A DNA stretch of 64,000 nucleotides from DASQPR01 sp963724705 (GTDB taxonomy: Bacteria; Actinomycetota; Actinomycetes; Mycobacteriales; Micromonosporaceae): contig CAVRVS010000006.1 of assembly GCA_963724705.1 (NCBI GenBank), positions 62,001 to 126,000 on the forward strand, written 5' to 3'. Position numbers and translations under genes: made by a program. Below the pieces are notes generated by a model. The model was not told where the DNA came from. It did not search any database and saw only the letters and a program-made list of their open reading frames with translations. Shown piece by piece: positions 36,471 through 46,224 of this stretch. The number at the start of each line of letters is the position of its first letter. Within the stretch, counting starts at the first letter, position 1.

Positions 36471-37103
36471 CTAGAACCTGGGCATGCCGCCGAACTGCCG
36501 GTCACCCGCGTCGCCCAGGCCCGGCACGATGAACATCTTGTCGTTGAGGCCTCCGTCGATGGCCGCCGTAACCAGACGCATCGGCAAACCCGACCGGCTC
36601 AAGCGCTCGATGCCCTCCGGCGCGGCCAAGACGCAGCACACCGTGATATCGACGCATCCGCGCTCGGCGAGCAGGCGGCAGCAGTGTTCGAGCGATCCAC
36701 CGGTGGCGAGCATCGGGTCCAGGACGAGGACCGGCAGACCGGTCAGGTCGGTCGGCAGCGACTCCATGTACGCCCGCGGCTGGAACGTGTGCTCGTCCCG
36801 GGCCAGCCCGACGAAGCCCATCGACGACTCGGGCAACAGCGCGAGCGCGGCGTCGGCCATCCCGAGACCGGCCCGGAGCACCGGCACGATCAGGGGTGGA
36901 TTGGCCAGCCGGGTGCCGATCGCCTCGGCCACCGGCGTAGTGATCGGATAGGTCGCCACCGGGAAGGCACGGGCCGCCTCATAGACGACCATGGTGGTGA
37001 GTTCGGTCAGTGCGGCGCGAAATGTCGCCGAATCGGTGCCGATGTCACGCATCGCGGTGAGTCGCGACTGCGCGAGCGGGTGGTCCACGACGAGTACGTC
37101 CAC
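36471..37103 (-). CDS. upp: Uracil phosphoribosyltransferase
   Basis: 210 residues. VDHPLAQSRLTAMRD at the N-terminus, PVLRAGLGM, the PRPP-binding loop VLDPMLATGGS and the C-terminal GLGDAGDRQFGG uracil loop are diagnostic of Upp. It makes UMP from uracil and PRPP, completing pyrimidine salvage together with Cdd and DeoA in this window. GTG 37103 is chosen since it gives the standard length; a longer open frame upstream has no similarity. Divergent from deoC across 131 bases. Confidence 0.95.
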   Translation of the reverse strand: MDVLVVDHPLAQSRLTAMRDIGTDSATFRAALTELTTMVVYEAARAFPVATYPITTPVAEAIGTRLANPPLIVPVLRAGLGMADAALALLPESSMGFVGLARDEHTFQPRAYMESLPTDLTGLPVLVLDPMLATGGSLEHCCRLLAERGCVDITVCCVLAAPEGIERLSRSGLPMRLVTAAIDGGLNDKMFIVPGLGDAGDRQFGGMPRF

Positions 37104-37234
37104 GCCACACAACGTACCGGTTCGCGGGTTTCGTTTCGCGCGCCGATGCGTAGCGCAGCCACGAGGCCCATTGACACCGTCGCAATCATGCCACGTCAAG
37201 ATCATTAATCGCCGGCGCGCGTAGACTTGTCCGC

Positions 37235-38239
37235 ATGAGCACCATGGCCACAGGTCCCGCCACGACGCGGGAGCCGACGACGGGGGCAGCCGCGGCGACC
37301 AGCCTCGGCGACGTCGCCCGCACCTCCGCATCCCTTCGAACCTTCCTGCACGGGCTACCCGGCGTCGACGCGGTCGGCGTCGAGGCGCGGGCCGCCATGC
37401 TCGGCACCCGGTCGATCAAGACAACCGCGAAGGCGTACGCGATCGACCTCGCGATCCGGATGGTCGACCTAACGACGCTCGAAGGTGCCGACACGCCCGG
37501 CAAGGTCCGTGCACTCTGTGCCAAGGGGCGCCATCCGGACGCTCAGACGGGCACCGACAACCCGTGCCCGCCAGTCGCGGCCATCTGCATCTACCCGTCG
37601 ATGGTGCCGATCGCGGTGGCCGAGCTCGCTGGCTCGGGCATCCATGTGGCAAGCGTTGCGACTGCGTTCCCGTCCGGGCAAGCGCCGCTGGACGTGAAGC
37701 TCGCCGACACAGCGGCCGCGGTCGACGCCGGCGCGGACGAGATCGACATGGTGATCAATCGCGGCGCGTTCTTGTCCGGCGATTACCTCTCCGTGTACGA
37801 CGAGATCGTCGCGGTCAAGGAGGCCTGCCGGCACGCCCACCTCAAGGTCATCCTGGAAACCGGCGAGCTCGCGACGTATGACAACGTCCGGCGCGCGTCC
37901 TGGCTCGCGATGGCGGCCGGTGCCGACTTCATCAAGACGTCCACCGGAAAGGTCCAGCCGGCCGCGACGCTGCCGGTCACGCTGGTGATGCTCGAGGCCG
38001 TCCGCGACTTCGACGCCGCGACCGGTCGCCAGATCGGGGTCAAGCCGGCCGGCGGCATCCGGACCAGCAAGGACGCGATCAAATACCTGGTGACCGTCAA
38101 CGAGACGTGCGGGGACCGCTGGCTCGATCCCGCGTACTTCCGATTTGGTGCGTCGACCCTGCTGAACGACCTGCTGATGCAGCGGCAGAAGCTCGCCACC
38201 GGCCGTTATGCCGGCCCCGACTACGTCACTCTGGATTGA
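37235..38239 (+). CDS. deoC: Deoxyribose-phosphate aldolase
   Basis: 334 residues, cytosolic class I aldolase splitting 2-deoxyribose 5-phosphate to glyceraldehyde 3-phosphate and acetaldehyde. Active-site blocks: MVDLTTLEG, the Schiff-base lysine in ADFIKTSTGKV and the second lysine in VKPAGGIRTSKDA. The protein is longer than the 220-260-residue E. coli or Bacillus forms, like the longer eukaryote/actinobacterial type. It is followed after one base by an aldehyde dehydrogenase gene that could oxidise the acetaldehyde. ATG 37235; ATG 37244 is an alternative. Confidence 0.94.
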   Translation: MSTMATGPATTREPTTGAAAATSLGDVARTSASLRTFLHGLPGVDAVGVEARAAMLGTRSIKTTAKAYAIDLAIRMVDLTTLEGADTPGKVRALCAKGRHPDAQTGTDNPCPPVAAICIYPSMVPIAVAELAGSGIHVASVATAFPSGQAPLDVKLADTAAAVDAGADEIDMVINRGAFLSGDYLSVYDEIVAVKEACRHAHLKVILETGELATYDNVRRASWLAMAAGADFIKTSTGKVQPAATLPVTLVMLEAVRDFDAATGRQIGVKPAGGIRTSKDAIKYLVTVNETCGDRWLDPAYFRFGASTLLNDLLMQRQKLATGRYAGPDYVTLD

Positions 38240-38240
38240 T

Positions 38241-39680
38241 ATGTCGATCTTCGAATACGCACCAGCCCCCGAGTCGACCGCGATCGTCGACATCCGCCCG
38301 TCGTACGGCCTCTTCATCGGCGGCGAGTTCGTCGACGCGGCCGGCGACAGTGGCCGCTTCAAGACCGTCAACCCGGCCACCGAGGAACCGCTGGCCGAGA
38401 TCGTCGACGCCGGACCGACCGACGTCGACCGGGCCGTCGCGGCCGCCCGGACGGCGTACGACCGGGTCTGGTCGCGGATGCCGGGCAAGGATCGCGCCAA
38501 ATACCTGTTCCGCATTGCCCGACTCATCCAGGAGCGGGGACGCGAGCTGGCCGTGCTCGAATCGATCGACAACGGCAAGCCCATCCGCGAGTCACGCGAC
38601 GTGGACATCCCGCTCGTCGCCGCGCACTTCTTCTACTACGCGGGCTGGGCCGACAAGCTGGCCTACGCCGGGTTCGGCGCCAACCCGCGTCCGATCGGCG
38701 TGGCCGGCCAGGTCATACCGTGGAACTTCCCGCTGCTGATGCTCGCGTGGAAGATCGCGCCGGCGCTCGCCGCCGGAAACACGGTCGTCCTCAAGCCGGC
38801 CGAGACGACGCCCTTGACGGCGCTCGCCTTCGCCGAAATCTGCCAGCAGGCCGAACTTCCGCCCGGCGTGGTCAACATCGTGACCGGAGCCGGCGAGACG
38901 GGTCGCGCACTGGTCGAGCACGCCGGCATCGACAAGGTCGCGTTCACCGGCTCGACCGAGGTCGGCCGGGCCATCGCGAAGTCGGTGGCCGGCACGACCA
39001 AGCGGGTCACGCTGGAACTCGGCGGCAAGGCCGCGAACATCGTTTTCGAGGACGCACCGATCGACCAGGCGGTCGAGGGCATCGTCAACGGCATCTTCTT
39101 CAACCAGGGACACGTCTGCTGCGCGGGCTCACGGCTGCTACTGCAGGAGTCGATCGCCGATGAACTGCTGGACTCGCTCAAGCGGCGCATGTCCCAACTG
39201 CGGCTGGGCGATCCGCTGGACAAGAACACCGACATCGGCGCCATCAACTCGGCCGCTCAACTCGCCCGCATCCGTGAGCTGTCCGAGGTCGGGGCGGGCG
39301 AGGGTGCGCAATTCTGGTCACCGCCGTGCGACCTCCCCCCGCGCGGCTTCTGGTTCGCACCGACCATCTTCACCGGCGTGTCGCAGGCCCACCGCATCGC
39401 CCGGGAAGAGATCTTCGGACCGGTGCTTGCGGTGTTGACGTTCCGTACGCCGGCCGAAGCCGTCGAGAAGGCGAACAACACGCCCTACGGCCTGTCCGCG
39501 GGCGTCTGGACCGAGAAGGGTTCGCGCATCCTGGCCATCGCCGACAAGTTGCGCGCCGGCGTCGTCTGGGCGAACACGTTCAACAAGTTCGACCCGACGT
39601 CACCCTTCGGTGGCTACAAGGAATCTGGGTACGGCCGAGAAGGTGGCCGTCACGGTCTGGAGGCATACCTTGCCAGCTAA
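38241..39680 (+). CDS. Aldehyde dehydrogenase
   Basis: 479 residues, full-length NAD(P)-dependent aldehyde dehydrogenase. PWNFPLLMLAWKIAPALAAG and FTGSTEVGRAI are the cofactor site; the general base lies in LELGGKAANIVF and the nucleophile in FFNQGHVCCAGSR. EEIFGPVLAVLTF and PFGGYKESGYGREGG complete the fold. ATG 38241 is one base after deoC's stop, so coupled. The context suggests oxidation of acetaldehyde from deoxyribose breakdown. Confidence 0.93.
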   Translation: MSIFEYAPAPESTAIVDIRPSYGLFIGGEFVDAAGDSGRFKTVNPATEEPLAEIVDAGPTDVDRAVAAARTAYDRVWSRMPGKDRAKYLFRIARLIQERGRELAVLESIDNGKPIRESRDVDIPLVAAHFFYYAGWADKLAYAGFGANPRPIGVAGQVIPWNFPLLMLAWKIAPALAAGNTVVLKPAETTPLTALAFAEICQQAELPPGVVNIVTGAGETGRALVEHAGIDKVAFTGSTEVGRAIAKSVAGTTKRVTLELGGKAANIVFEDAPIDQAVEGIVNGIFFNQGHVCCAGSRLLLQESIADELLDSLKRRMSQLRLGDPLDKNTDIGAINSAAQLARIRELSEVGAGEGAQFWSPPCDLPPRGFWFAPTIFTGVSQAHRIAREEIFGPVLAVLTFRTPAEAVEKANNTPYGLSAGVWTEKGSRILAIADKLRAGVVWANTFNKFDPTSPFGGYKESGYGREGGRHGLEAYLAS

Positions 39681-40626
39681 GCCGAAGGCGCCTGGACCGG
39701 TGGCCAGCGCAAAGCAACACGTCAAGATCAAAAGCGTCCGGGCGGTACGGCTGCGCTCCACGGCGCCGCGGCTGGCCGTACGCAAGACCTACAAGCTCTA
39801 CATCGGCGGAGCGTTTCCGCGCAGCGAGTCCGGCCGGAGTTACGTGGTGTCGTCGCACGACGGAGCGTTCTTGGCCAACGCCGCTCTCGCGTCCCGCAAG
39901 GATGTGCGCGATGCCGTCGTCGCGGCGCGCAAGGCGTTTCCGGGGTGGTCGGGTGCGACCGCTTACAACCGCGGTCAGGTGCTCTACCGGGTCGCGGAAA
40001 TGCTCGACGGACGTCGCGACCAGTTCATCGACGAGGTCCGCGCGGCCGACGGCGCGACCGCGGCGGCGGCCGCGGGTGCCGTGGACGCGGCCATCGACCG
40101 CTGGGTCTGGTACGCCGGCTGGACCGACAAGATCGCGTCTGTGTACGGCAATGCCAACCCGGTCGCCGGACCGTACTTCAACCTGAGCGCGCCCGAGCCG
40201 ACGGGCGTCGTCGGCATCGTGGCGCCCGGCGCGGCACCGTTGCTCGGACTCGTCAGCGTCGTCGCGCCGGCCATCGCGACCGGCAACACCGCGGTCGTGC
40301 TGGCGAGCGAGGCGCACCCGCTGCCCGCGATCACGCTCTCCGAGGTGTTGGCGACGAGCGACCTGCCCGGCGGCGTGGTCAACGTGCTCACCGGCCGCGT
40401 GGCCGAAACCGCGCCCCACCTCGCCGCCCACATGGACGTCAATGCGATCGACCTGACCGGAGTCGACGACCCGGCTCTCGCCATCGAGCTGGAGGTGGCC
40501 GCGGCCGAGAACCTCAAACGGGTGATTCGGCCCGACGGGCGCACGAACTGGACCGATGACCCGGGCACCCGGCGGCTGACCGCGCTGCTCGAGACGAAGA
40601 CCGTCTGGCATCCCAAAGGCGTCTAA
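39670..40626 (+). CDS. Truncated aldehyde dehydrogenase-like protein without catalytic domain
   Basis: 318 residues. It matches the N-terminal cofactor-binding half of aldehyde dehydrogenases (YKLYIGGAFPRSESGRSYVV, RVAEMLDGRRDQFIDEV, PTGVVGIVAPGAAPLLGLVSVVAPAIATGN). The sequence ends before the catalytic cysteine block, with no GQxC motif. The cofactor region is altered too: VVLASEAHPLP replaces VVLKPAE, so the NADP-binding Lys is missing. Probably a non-enzymatic partner of the preceding dehydrogenase; similar deoC-ALDH-ALDH triplets occur in other actinobacteria. TTG 39670 is preferred for GGAGG seven bases upstream; the gene then overlaps the previous one by 11 bases. Confidence 0.82.
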   Translation: MPAKPKAPGPVASAKQHVKIKSVRAVRLRSTAPRLAVRKTYKLYIGGAFPRSESGRSYVVSSHDGAFLANAALASRKDVRDAVVAARKAFPGWSGATAYNRGQVLYRVAEMLDGRRDQFIDEVRAADGATAAAAAGAVDAAIDRWVWYAGWTDKIASVYGNANPVAGPYFNLSAPEPTGVVGIVAPGAAPLLGLVSVVAPAIATGNTAVVLASEAHPLPAITLSEVLATSDLPGGVVNVLTGRVAETAPHLAAHMDVNAIDLTGVDDPALAIELEVAAAENLKRVIRPDGRTNWTDDPGTRRLTALLETKTVWHPKGV

Positions 40627-40838
40627 TCCGACGTTTCGGGCTGACCGTCGGTCGCGGCGGTCGGTCGATCGGTTGACGTTCCGGTCCAGGACGCGCGAAA
40701 ACGTACCACTGAATCCGGTTATAAGGTATTTGCCGGAGCCAACAAACCCGCAGGTCAGGGGCGTAATCTGCGCCCCGAAGTCGATACGACTAGGGTGTGC
40801 GCAGAGTCACCGCCCAAGTCCCTAGTACGGAGGTCTTC

Positions 40839-41808
40839 GTGGCGCGTCCGCCCGCTGGTCGGCCCAATGCCGACGAGCCAGTTCAGCCCGACGACGAGGA
40901 GTCGATCCCGTTCACGGAGGACCCGCTCGACGAGGACGACGTGAGCGACGAGGACGACACCGCCGACACCGCCGACGAGCTCGGCGGCGAAGCTGGACGG
41001 ACAGCGACCGTGGACCGGTTCTGGAAACGCGTTCGCGTTGATCCGTTGGAGATAGCGCTGCCCGGCGGGGCCGGCTACACCTTGCGGGCATATCGCCAGA
41101 GCACCGACATCACCCCGGCGGACGTGTCCGCACGGGAGGACGACGTCTCGATGCCGCGACGTCGGGGCGCCGCTGTCGAGCCCGACGACGACGGCGATCT
41201 GCTCGATGAGGCCGAGATCTCCGACGATCTTGCCGACGAGGACCTCGACGAGGACGTGGACGAGGACGACCTCGACGAAGAGGACGTCGACGAGGATCTG
41301 GAACCCGCCGGCGACGTGGTCGAGGAGGTGCCGCTCTTCCTGAGCCAGGGCGGGCACCTGCTGGTGTTCCGGTCGGCCGAGTCGCTCGTCGAATTCGTGC
41401 TGTCCGACGCCGAGCACGACCTGCAACAGATCGATACATGGGACTCGGTGACGCGGGGTATCCAGTCTGAGTACGTGGTGTCGCTGCCCGACGACACGTA
41501 CGAGTTGGATCTGGTCGTCAAGAACCTGCGAGGGGGCCACGATGCGTGGGATCCGGAGTTGTTGGTCCGATCCGGTCAGCTTGGCGCGTGACCTCGGCCA
41601 CGCACTGCGAATCGAACCGGTGGTGTTAGCCCTCGCGCCCGGTTCGCCGCTGGACGACCTCGACGATGCGCTGCGAGCCTCGGCCGACGGCGGTCTCGGG
41701 TCATTCTTCGCCCGTCGCAAGCTGAAAAAGATCGGCGCGGAGACCGCGAGCCTCGGCTGGCGGACCGTTATCGGAAAAATCTCCGCCGTCGTGGACTGGC
41801 GCGACTGA
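40839..41808 (+). CDS. Conserved acidic actinobacterial protein, frameshifted
   Basis: About 322 residues, annotated in relatives as hypothetical or 'primosomal' protein; function not known to me. An acidic N-terminus (DDEESIPFTEDPLDEDD) is followed by a segment starting DRFWKRVRVDPLEIALPGGAGYTLRAYR. Then comes an Asp/Glu repeat (EDLDEDVDEDDLDEEDVDED), a conserved core (LFLSQGGHLLVFRSAESLVEFVL) and a basic C-terminus. The frame breaks near 41579-41590 (CTTGGCGCGTGA; one extra base). Corrected, it reads QLARDLGHALRIEPVVLALAPGSPLDDLDDAL to GWRTVIGKISAVVDWRD. Start GTG 40839 has CGGAGG upstream. Confidence 0.82.
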
Positions 41809-41881
41809 CCCCGATCCAGGGACCATCATTCCTGGCACCGGCCGTAAGGCAGCGACCAGTCTCCCGAAGGAGGACGACGCC

Positions 41882-44672
41882 GTGGCGCTCATGCGTGTGT
41901 ACTGCGGACTGGCCACGACCGAGTCGCCCGCGCGCTCGGCCGGCGACGGCGACTGGCTGACCGCTGCCGTCGTCGACGATGCCGGGCGCCTGCTCGACCT
42001 GTGCGACATCACCGACGATGCGTGTGGGTACGCGGAGCTGGGCGGTCTGCTCGCCGAGCGATCGGGCGGCACGACCGGCGTCGCGGTGGCGGCCGACACC
42101 GATGAGCACGAGGTCACACTCCTGCTGCTGGCGGCCGGCCGGCCACTTGCCATCGCCGACGACGAGACCGTCGGCGACTACGCCGAGCGCTTCGCTGACG
42201 ACGAGTCCGTCGACGAGATATCGGCCGGCACGGCTGAACGCAACGCCGTCGGGCTCGCCCGCGCACTGCAGGCCGGCGCTCTGGCCGCGGCCAGCCGCGG
42301 GGCGCCGCGCGAGCTGATGGCGCTCGGTCCGGTGCTGGCCGCACACGCCGCCGTCGCGGTCAGCCGGCACGGCTCAGCGGTTGCTCTTCGCGAGGTCCTC
42401 CGCGAGCTGTATCCGGCGGCTCTCCGTGCCTACCCCGACCCGGCCGCGCCGATCCCGCTGGCCATTCTCGACGCTCTACCCGAGCCCGGATTGCTCGGCA
42501 TCAGCAACCGTGGCCGCGATGCCGCCGTCGCCGCCGATCTGTCCATGGCCGGGATCGCGGATACCGCGACGATCACGGACGCGATCACCGCGTTGCGCAT
42601 CGCGGCCTCCGAAACACCCCGGCGCACCGGGATTGGCAAGGCTCCGACCTCGGCCGTTGCTGAGACGATCCGCCAGTCGGTCGCCGCGGTTCGTGCGTGC
42701 GACGCGGCCGTCGCGGCGCTGGTCGGGCTGCTGGCGGCCCAGGATCTCACGCCCCGGCGGCCCGAGCGCAGCCACCTGCGAGCGGTATCTCCACGCGCCA
42801 TCGAGGCCGCTCGGGCCGAACCGGCGCAGCGTGACGACAGTTCGTACGCTCCTGCCCGGCACGCCGCCTCCCGCTCGGACGCAACGCGCCCCGGAACGGC
42901 CCGTCCGGAGACCTGCCCGCCCCGAACCTGGACGGGAAGCGGTACGGCCCGAGCCAGCTCGAACCGATGCCGCGCGCTTCGATCCGGCCTGGCAGGAGTC
43001 GGCCCGCTACGACGCCGCCCGGTCGAGTCGCCGGGCCCGGTCGGCGGGCACCGCGAGCGGACCACCGGCGCGTCCGACGACGATGCCGTCGTCCCCGTCC
43101 TATCCCGCCGGCGAACCGGCCGCCCAGCCGGGCATCCGGCCGATCGCTTCCCAGGCACCGTCGAGCGGGCCGGAAGCGGCAACGCGGCCGAACCGTACGC
43201 CGCCGCAACGCTCGGCCCGGTCGAGCACGCGGTCGGCTCCGGCCCGCGTGGACGACGACTTCTCCACGCCGCTCGCACCCGGACCGGTGCCGACGGCGGA
43301 CGTCGACCTGTTCTCGATGCCGGAGATGCCGGCCAGCTCCACCGGTGGCGGTCTCCGGTCGTCGTGGCACGACGAGGCCGAGCCGACGGAGCCCTCGTCG
43401 CGAAGCTCGTTGCCGACGACCGGGCCGAGTTCCGTGCCGAACGAGTCACCCGGTACGGCACTCGTCCCGAGCGACTACGACCGGATCTACCGCGAGCGGA
43501 CCCGACCCACCGTTGCGTATCCCGCCGCCGGCCGCCCCGCGGCGCAAGTGAGCAACTATCCCGTCGAGCCGCGCTATCTGGGGGATGCGGGCGCGTTCTC
43601 GCCCGACACGCCGAGCGGTGGATACGACGCCGACCCACCACGGATGAATGGACACCGTGCGGTCGAGGAGGAGCGGCCGAGGGACAGCCGCCGCGACGAT
43701 CCCTGGGTGCCGCCGCGCGAACCGTCGCACGGCCGTCGGGCCGCCGTTGAGGAGTCCGGTCCCAACAGTGGATCCAGGAACGGCCGATCGATCCCGAGCG
43801 ATCCATCGGCGTACGAGACACCACGGGCCGGCGGCTACCCGACTCCGGGCATCCCGGCACCGGGATCACGGAGCAACTGGCCGGTCGCGGCTCCGGATCC
43901 CAACGACGACATGGCGCGGACGCGGTCGGACTCGCGCTCGACCGACACCATGCGGCGTTCGACGCAGCCCGCCGGGTACGACACCGAGCATTCGTACGAC
44001 TCCGGGATCCCCCGGCAGCGGGACGGTCGCATCGCGCCGCCGTGGCAGGCCGACGATCTCGCGCCGCCGTGGCATCCCGACGATCCAACGCCGCCGGCCG
44101 AACAGCCGGCGCTGCGGCTCGTTGATCCGCCGATGTTGCGCCTCGTCGGCCGCGACGACGATCGCGATGTCCCGTCGCGCCGGCCGGGCTATACCGATGA
44201 CCATCTGCCGCCGCTCCCGCCGGTCCCGGTCGACGATGAGCCGGATGACGACCTGCTGATCTTCGCCCAGGCCCGATCGGCCTGGTTCGTCGATCCCCAG
44301 GACGACGCGGAGGCCACACCTTCGTGGTCAGTGGCTGCCGACCAGGGTTGGTCGGCGGCCGAGCGTGCCGCGCACCCGAGCATTGACGGCGAGACCGAGG
44401 TTGGGCTGCCGCGTCGGGTACCGAAGGCCAATCTCGTACCCGGCTCGCCGCTGCCACCGGTAGCTGACGACGGCGTGCCCATCGTGCGTGACCCGGCCGC
44501 GATGGCGGCCCACACCACCGGTTACTTCCGAGGCTCGCGTCGGGGGGAAGAGGTCCGAGGCTATGCCGTCGGCGGCCGCCCCGGCCGCGAGTCGGGCGAA
44601 GGCTGGGACTTCAGCCGCGACGGGTGGGAGACCGATCGGGAGCCCGAATACCGTTCGGCCGCGCACCGCTAG
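41882..44672 (+). CDS. IS110-like domain protein with histidine-kinase-like tail, frameshifted
   Basis: About 929 residues. The first 290 resemble the IS110-family fold: strand pattern VYCGLATTE...WLTAAVVDDAGRLLD, then SRHGSAVALREVLRELYPAALRAYPDP and ALPEPGLLGI. The first catalytic Asp of the DEDD motif (GxDVAK) is replaced (GLATTE), so it is unlikely to be an active transposase. A Pro/Arg/Ser-rich disordered stretch of about 500 residues follows. The end, GETEVGLPRRVPKANLVPGSP...RDPAAMAAHTTGYFRGSRRG, resembles the C-terminal tail of the nearby histidine kinase. The frame breaks near 42840-42870 (one extra base). Start GTG 41882 has AAGGAGG eight bases upstream. Lies head-to-head in function, tail-to-tail in orientation, with the conservon. 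Confidence 0.68.
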
Positions 44673-44735
44673 ACGGGCGCGGCTCGCCGCGCACCCCTGA
44701 GCTCCGATAGGCCGCGCTGTGAGCCCCGATACGAA

Positions 44736-44769
44736 AAGCTGGCTGCCACCTCGCGGTGGCAGCCAGCTT
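44736..44769. terminator. Bidirectional terminator between convergent genes
   Basis: Perfect 15-base arms, AAGCTGGCTGCCACC (44736-44750) and GGTGGCAGCCAGCTT (44755-44769), with a TCGC tetraloop. It lies midway between the IS110-like protein gene (stop 44672) and the GTPase gene (stop 44794), so it can end transcription from both sides. AAAA precedes and TTGATT follows it. Confidence 0.85.
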
Positions 44770-44793
44770 GATTCCTTCGACCGGCGGGTCCGA

Positions 44794-45378
44794 CTAGGCC
44801 GGCGTTGCCGCGCGTTGCCTGCGCATGGTCAGCACGTACTCGACGAGCGAGATCAGCACCTGCTTCGTCGACTCCCGGCTACGTGCGTCACACGCCACCA
44901 CCGGCACGTCCGACGGGATCGCCAGCGCGTCCCGGACGTCCTGGGCGGAGTGATACTGGTTGCCGTCGAAGCAGTTGATCGCGATCAGATACGGCAGGCG
45001 CCGGTGCTCGAAGAAGTCGATCGCGGCGAAGCAGTCAGCGAGCCGTCGCGTGTCGACCATGACGACCGCACCAATCGCACCCTTGACGAGTTCGTCCCAC
45101 ATGAACCAGAAGCGTGTCTGGCCCGGCGTGCCGAACAGGTAAAGGATCAGGTCACGGTCGATCGAGATACGCCCGAAGTCCATCGCGACGGTCGTCGTCG
45201 TCTTGCCGGGCACCTGCCGGTTGTCATCGACACCCACGCCGGCCGAGGTCATGATCGCCTCGGTGGTCAGCGGCGTGATCTCCGAAACCGATCCCACCAG
45301 CGTGGTTTTGCCCACGCCGAAACCACCGGCGATCACAATCTTCGCCGACGTGACCCGGCCCGACGGCATCCGGGCCAT
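44794..45378 (-). CDS. Conservon ATP/GTP-binding protein (CvnD type)
   Basis: 194 residues, small Ras-like GTPase. Walker A GGFGVGKTTLVGSV, switch region GKTTTTVAMDFGR, G3-like LFGTPGQTRFWFMWDE, then INCFDGNQ. Fourth gene of the conservon; in Streptomyces CvnA-D complexes such GTPases cycle under control of the roadblock and kinase proteins. ATG 45378 has GGAGG seven bases upstream and follows the DUF742 stop by one base. Confidence 0.93.
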   Translation of the reverse strand: MARMPSGRVTSAKIVIAGGFGVGKTTLVGSVSEITPLTTEAIMTSAGVGVDDNRQVPGKTTTTVAMDFGRISIDRDLILYLFGTPGQTRFWFMWDELVKGAIGAVVMVDTRRLADCFAAIDFFEHRRLPYLIAINCFDGNQYHSAQDVRDALAIPSDVPVVACDARSRESTKQVLISLVEYVLTMRRQRAATPA

Positions 45379-45379
45379 G

Positions 45380-45763
45380 TCAGAGCCTCCGAAGTCCACT
45401 CAGCACCCTTTCCAGCAGTTCCGTTCCGACCGAGTCATTGCTGTCGCCGTCGAAGGACGTTGGCTCGTAAACCGCGACGAGTCCGTCGGCCGCCATGTCG
45501 GCGATGATCACTCGGGCAACGCCGAGCGGCAATTGCATGCGAGCCGCTATCTCGGCGAGCGACTGGAGTCGCCCGTCGCACAACGACGCGATGTACTGAT
45601 GTTCCCGTACGTGAGCCGTGCCCGACCGGAGGTCGTTGTTGCGGCCCCGCACGGTGGTCTCCACCAGTGCCTCGATCGCGATGTCCAATCGGGGACGGGT
45701 CCGCCCCCGGGTGACGGCGTACGGGCGAACGAGCGCGCCGGTTGGTTCGTCCATCTCAGCCAA
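45380..45763 (-). CDS. DUF742 protein (CvnC type)
   Basis: 127 residues. LVRPYAVTRGRTRPRLDIAIEALVETT and the winged-helix-like ARMQLPLGVARVIIADMAADGLVAVYEP are typical of DUF742. Third component of the conservon, presumably linking roadblock and GTPase. TTG 45763 has GAGG about nine bases upstream; ATG 45754 is an alternative. Confidence 0.92.
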   Translation of the reverse strand: MAEMDEPTGALVRPYAVTRGRTRPRLDIAIEALVETTVRGRNNDLRSGTAHVREHQYIASLCDGRLQSLAEIAARMQLPLGVARVIIADMAADGLVAVYEPTSFDGDSNDSVGTELLERVLSGLRRL

Positions 45764-45819
45764 CGTCGCTCACCTCCTCGGTCGCCCGTTTACCGTCGCT
45801 CACCGCTGATCCGTCCGCC

Positions 45820-46224
45820 TCAGCCCATCATCCCGGCGGCGGCCCGGGGCGACGGGGTCAGAGCATCGCCGACCCGGTCGACCAGCAGCGCCATTTCGTA
45901 GCCGACCTGGCCGACGTCGCACGTACGCGCGGCCAACACGGCAAACGACGAGCCGTCCGAGATCGACATCAGGAAGAGAAACCCGTTGTCCATCTCGACG
46001 ACGGTCTGCAACACGGCGCCGCCATCGAAGCACCGCGAAGCCCCGACCGTGAGGCTCACCAAGCCGGACGCGATCGCCGACAACTGATCGGCTCGGTCAC
46101 GCGGAAGGTCGCGGGACGAGGCGAGCAGCAGGCCGTCGGCCGAGACCGCCACAGCATGCGCGACACCCGGCACGCGGTCGGCGAAGTTGGCCAACAGCCA
46201 GCTGAGATCCTGCGTTGTTGTCAT
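45820..46224 (-). CDS. Roadblock/LC7 domain protein (CvnB type)
   Basis: 134 residues. DLSWLLANFADRVPGVAHAVAVSADGLLLASS and DNGFLFLMSISDGSSFAVLAARTCDVGQVGYEMALLV are the standard roadblock fold, a likely GTPase regulator acting with the neighbouring CvnD protein. Its ATG overlaps the histidine kinase stop (ATGA), so synthesis is coupled to the sensor. Confidence 0.94.
   Translation of the reverse strand: MTTTQDLSWLLANFADRVPGVAHAVAVSADGLLLASSRDLPRDRADQLSAIASGLVSLTVGASRCFDGGAVLQTVVEMDNGFLFLMSISDGSSFAVLAARTCDVGQVGYEMALLVDRVGDALTPSPRAAAGMMG

Noticed and set aside
41579..42870. Programmed ribosomal frameshifting in the two adjacent frameshifted genes
   Set aside because: No shared slippery heptamer or downstream structure, and similar breaks occur in unrelated housekeeping genes.
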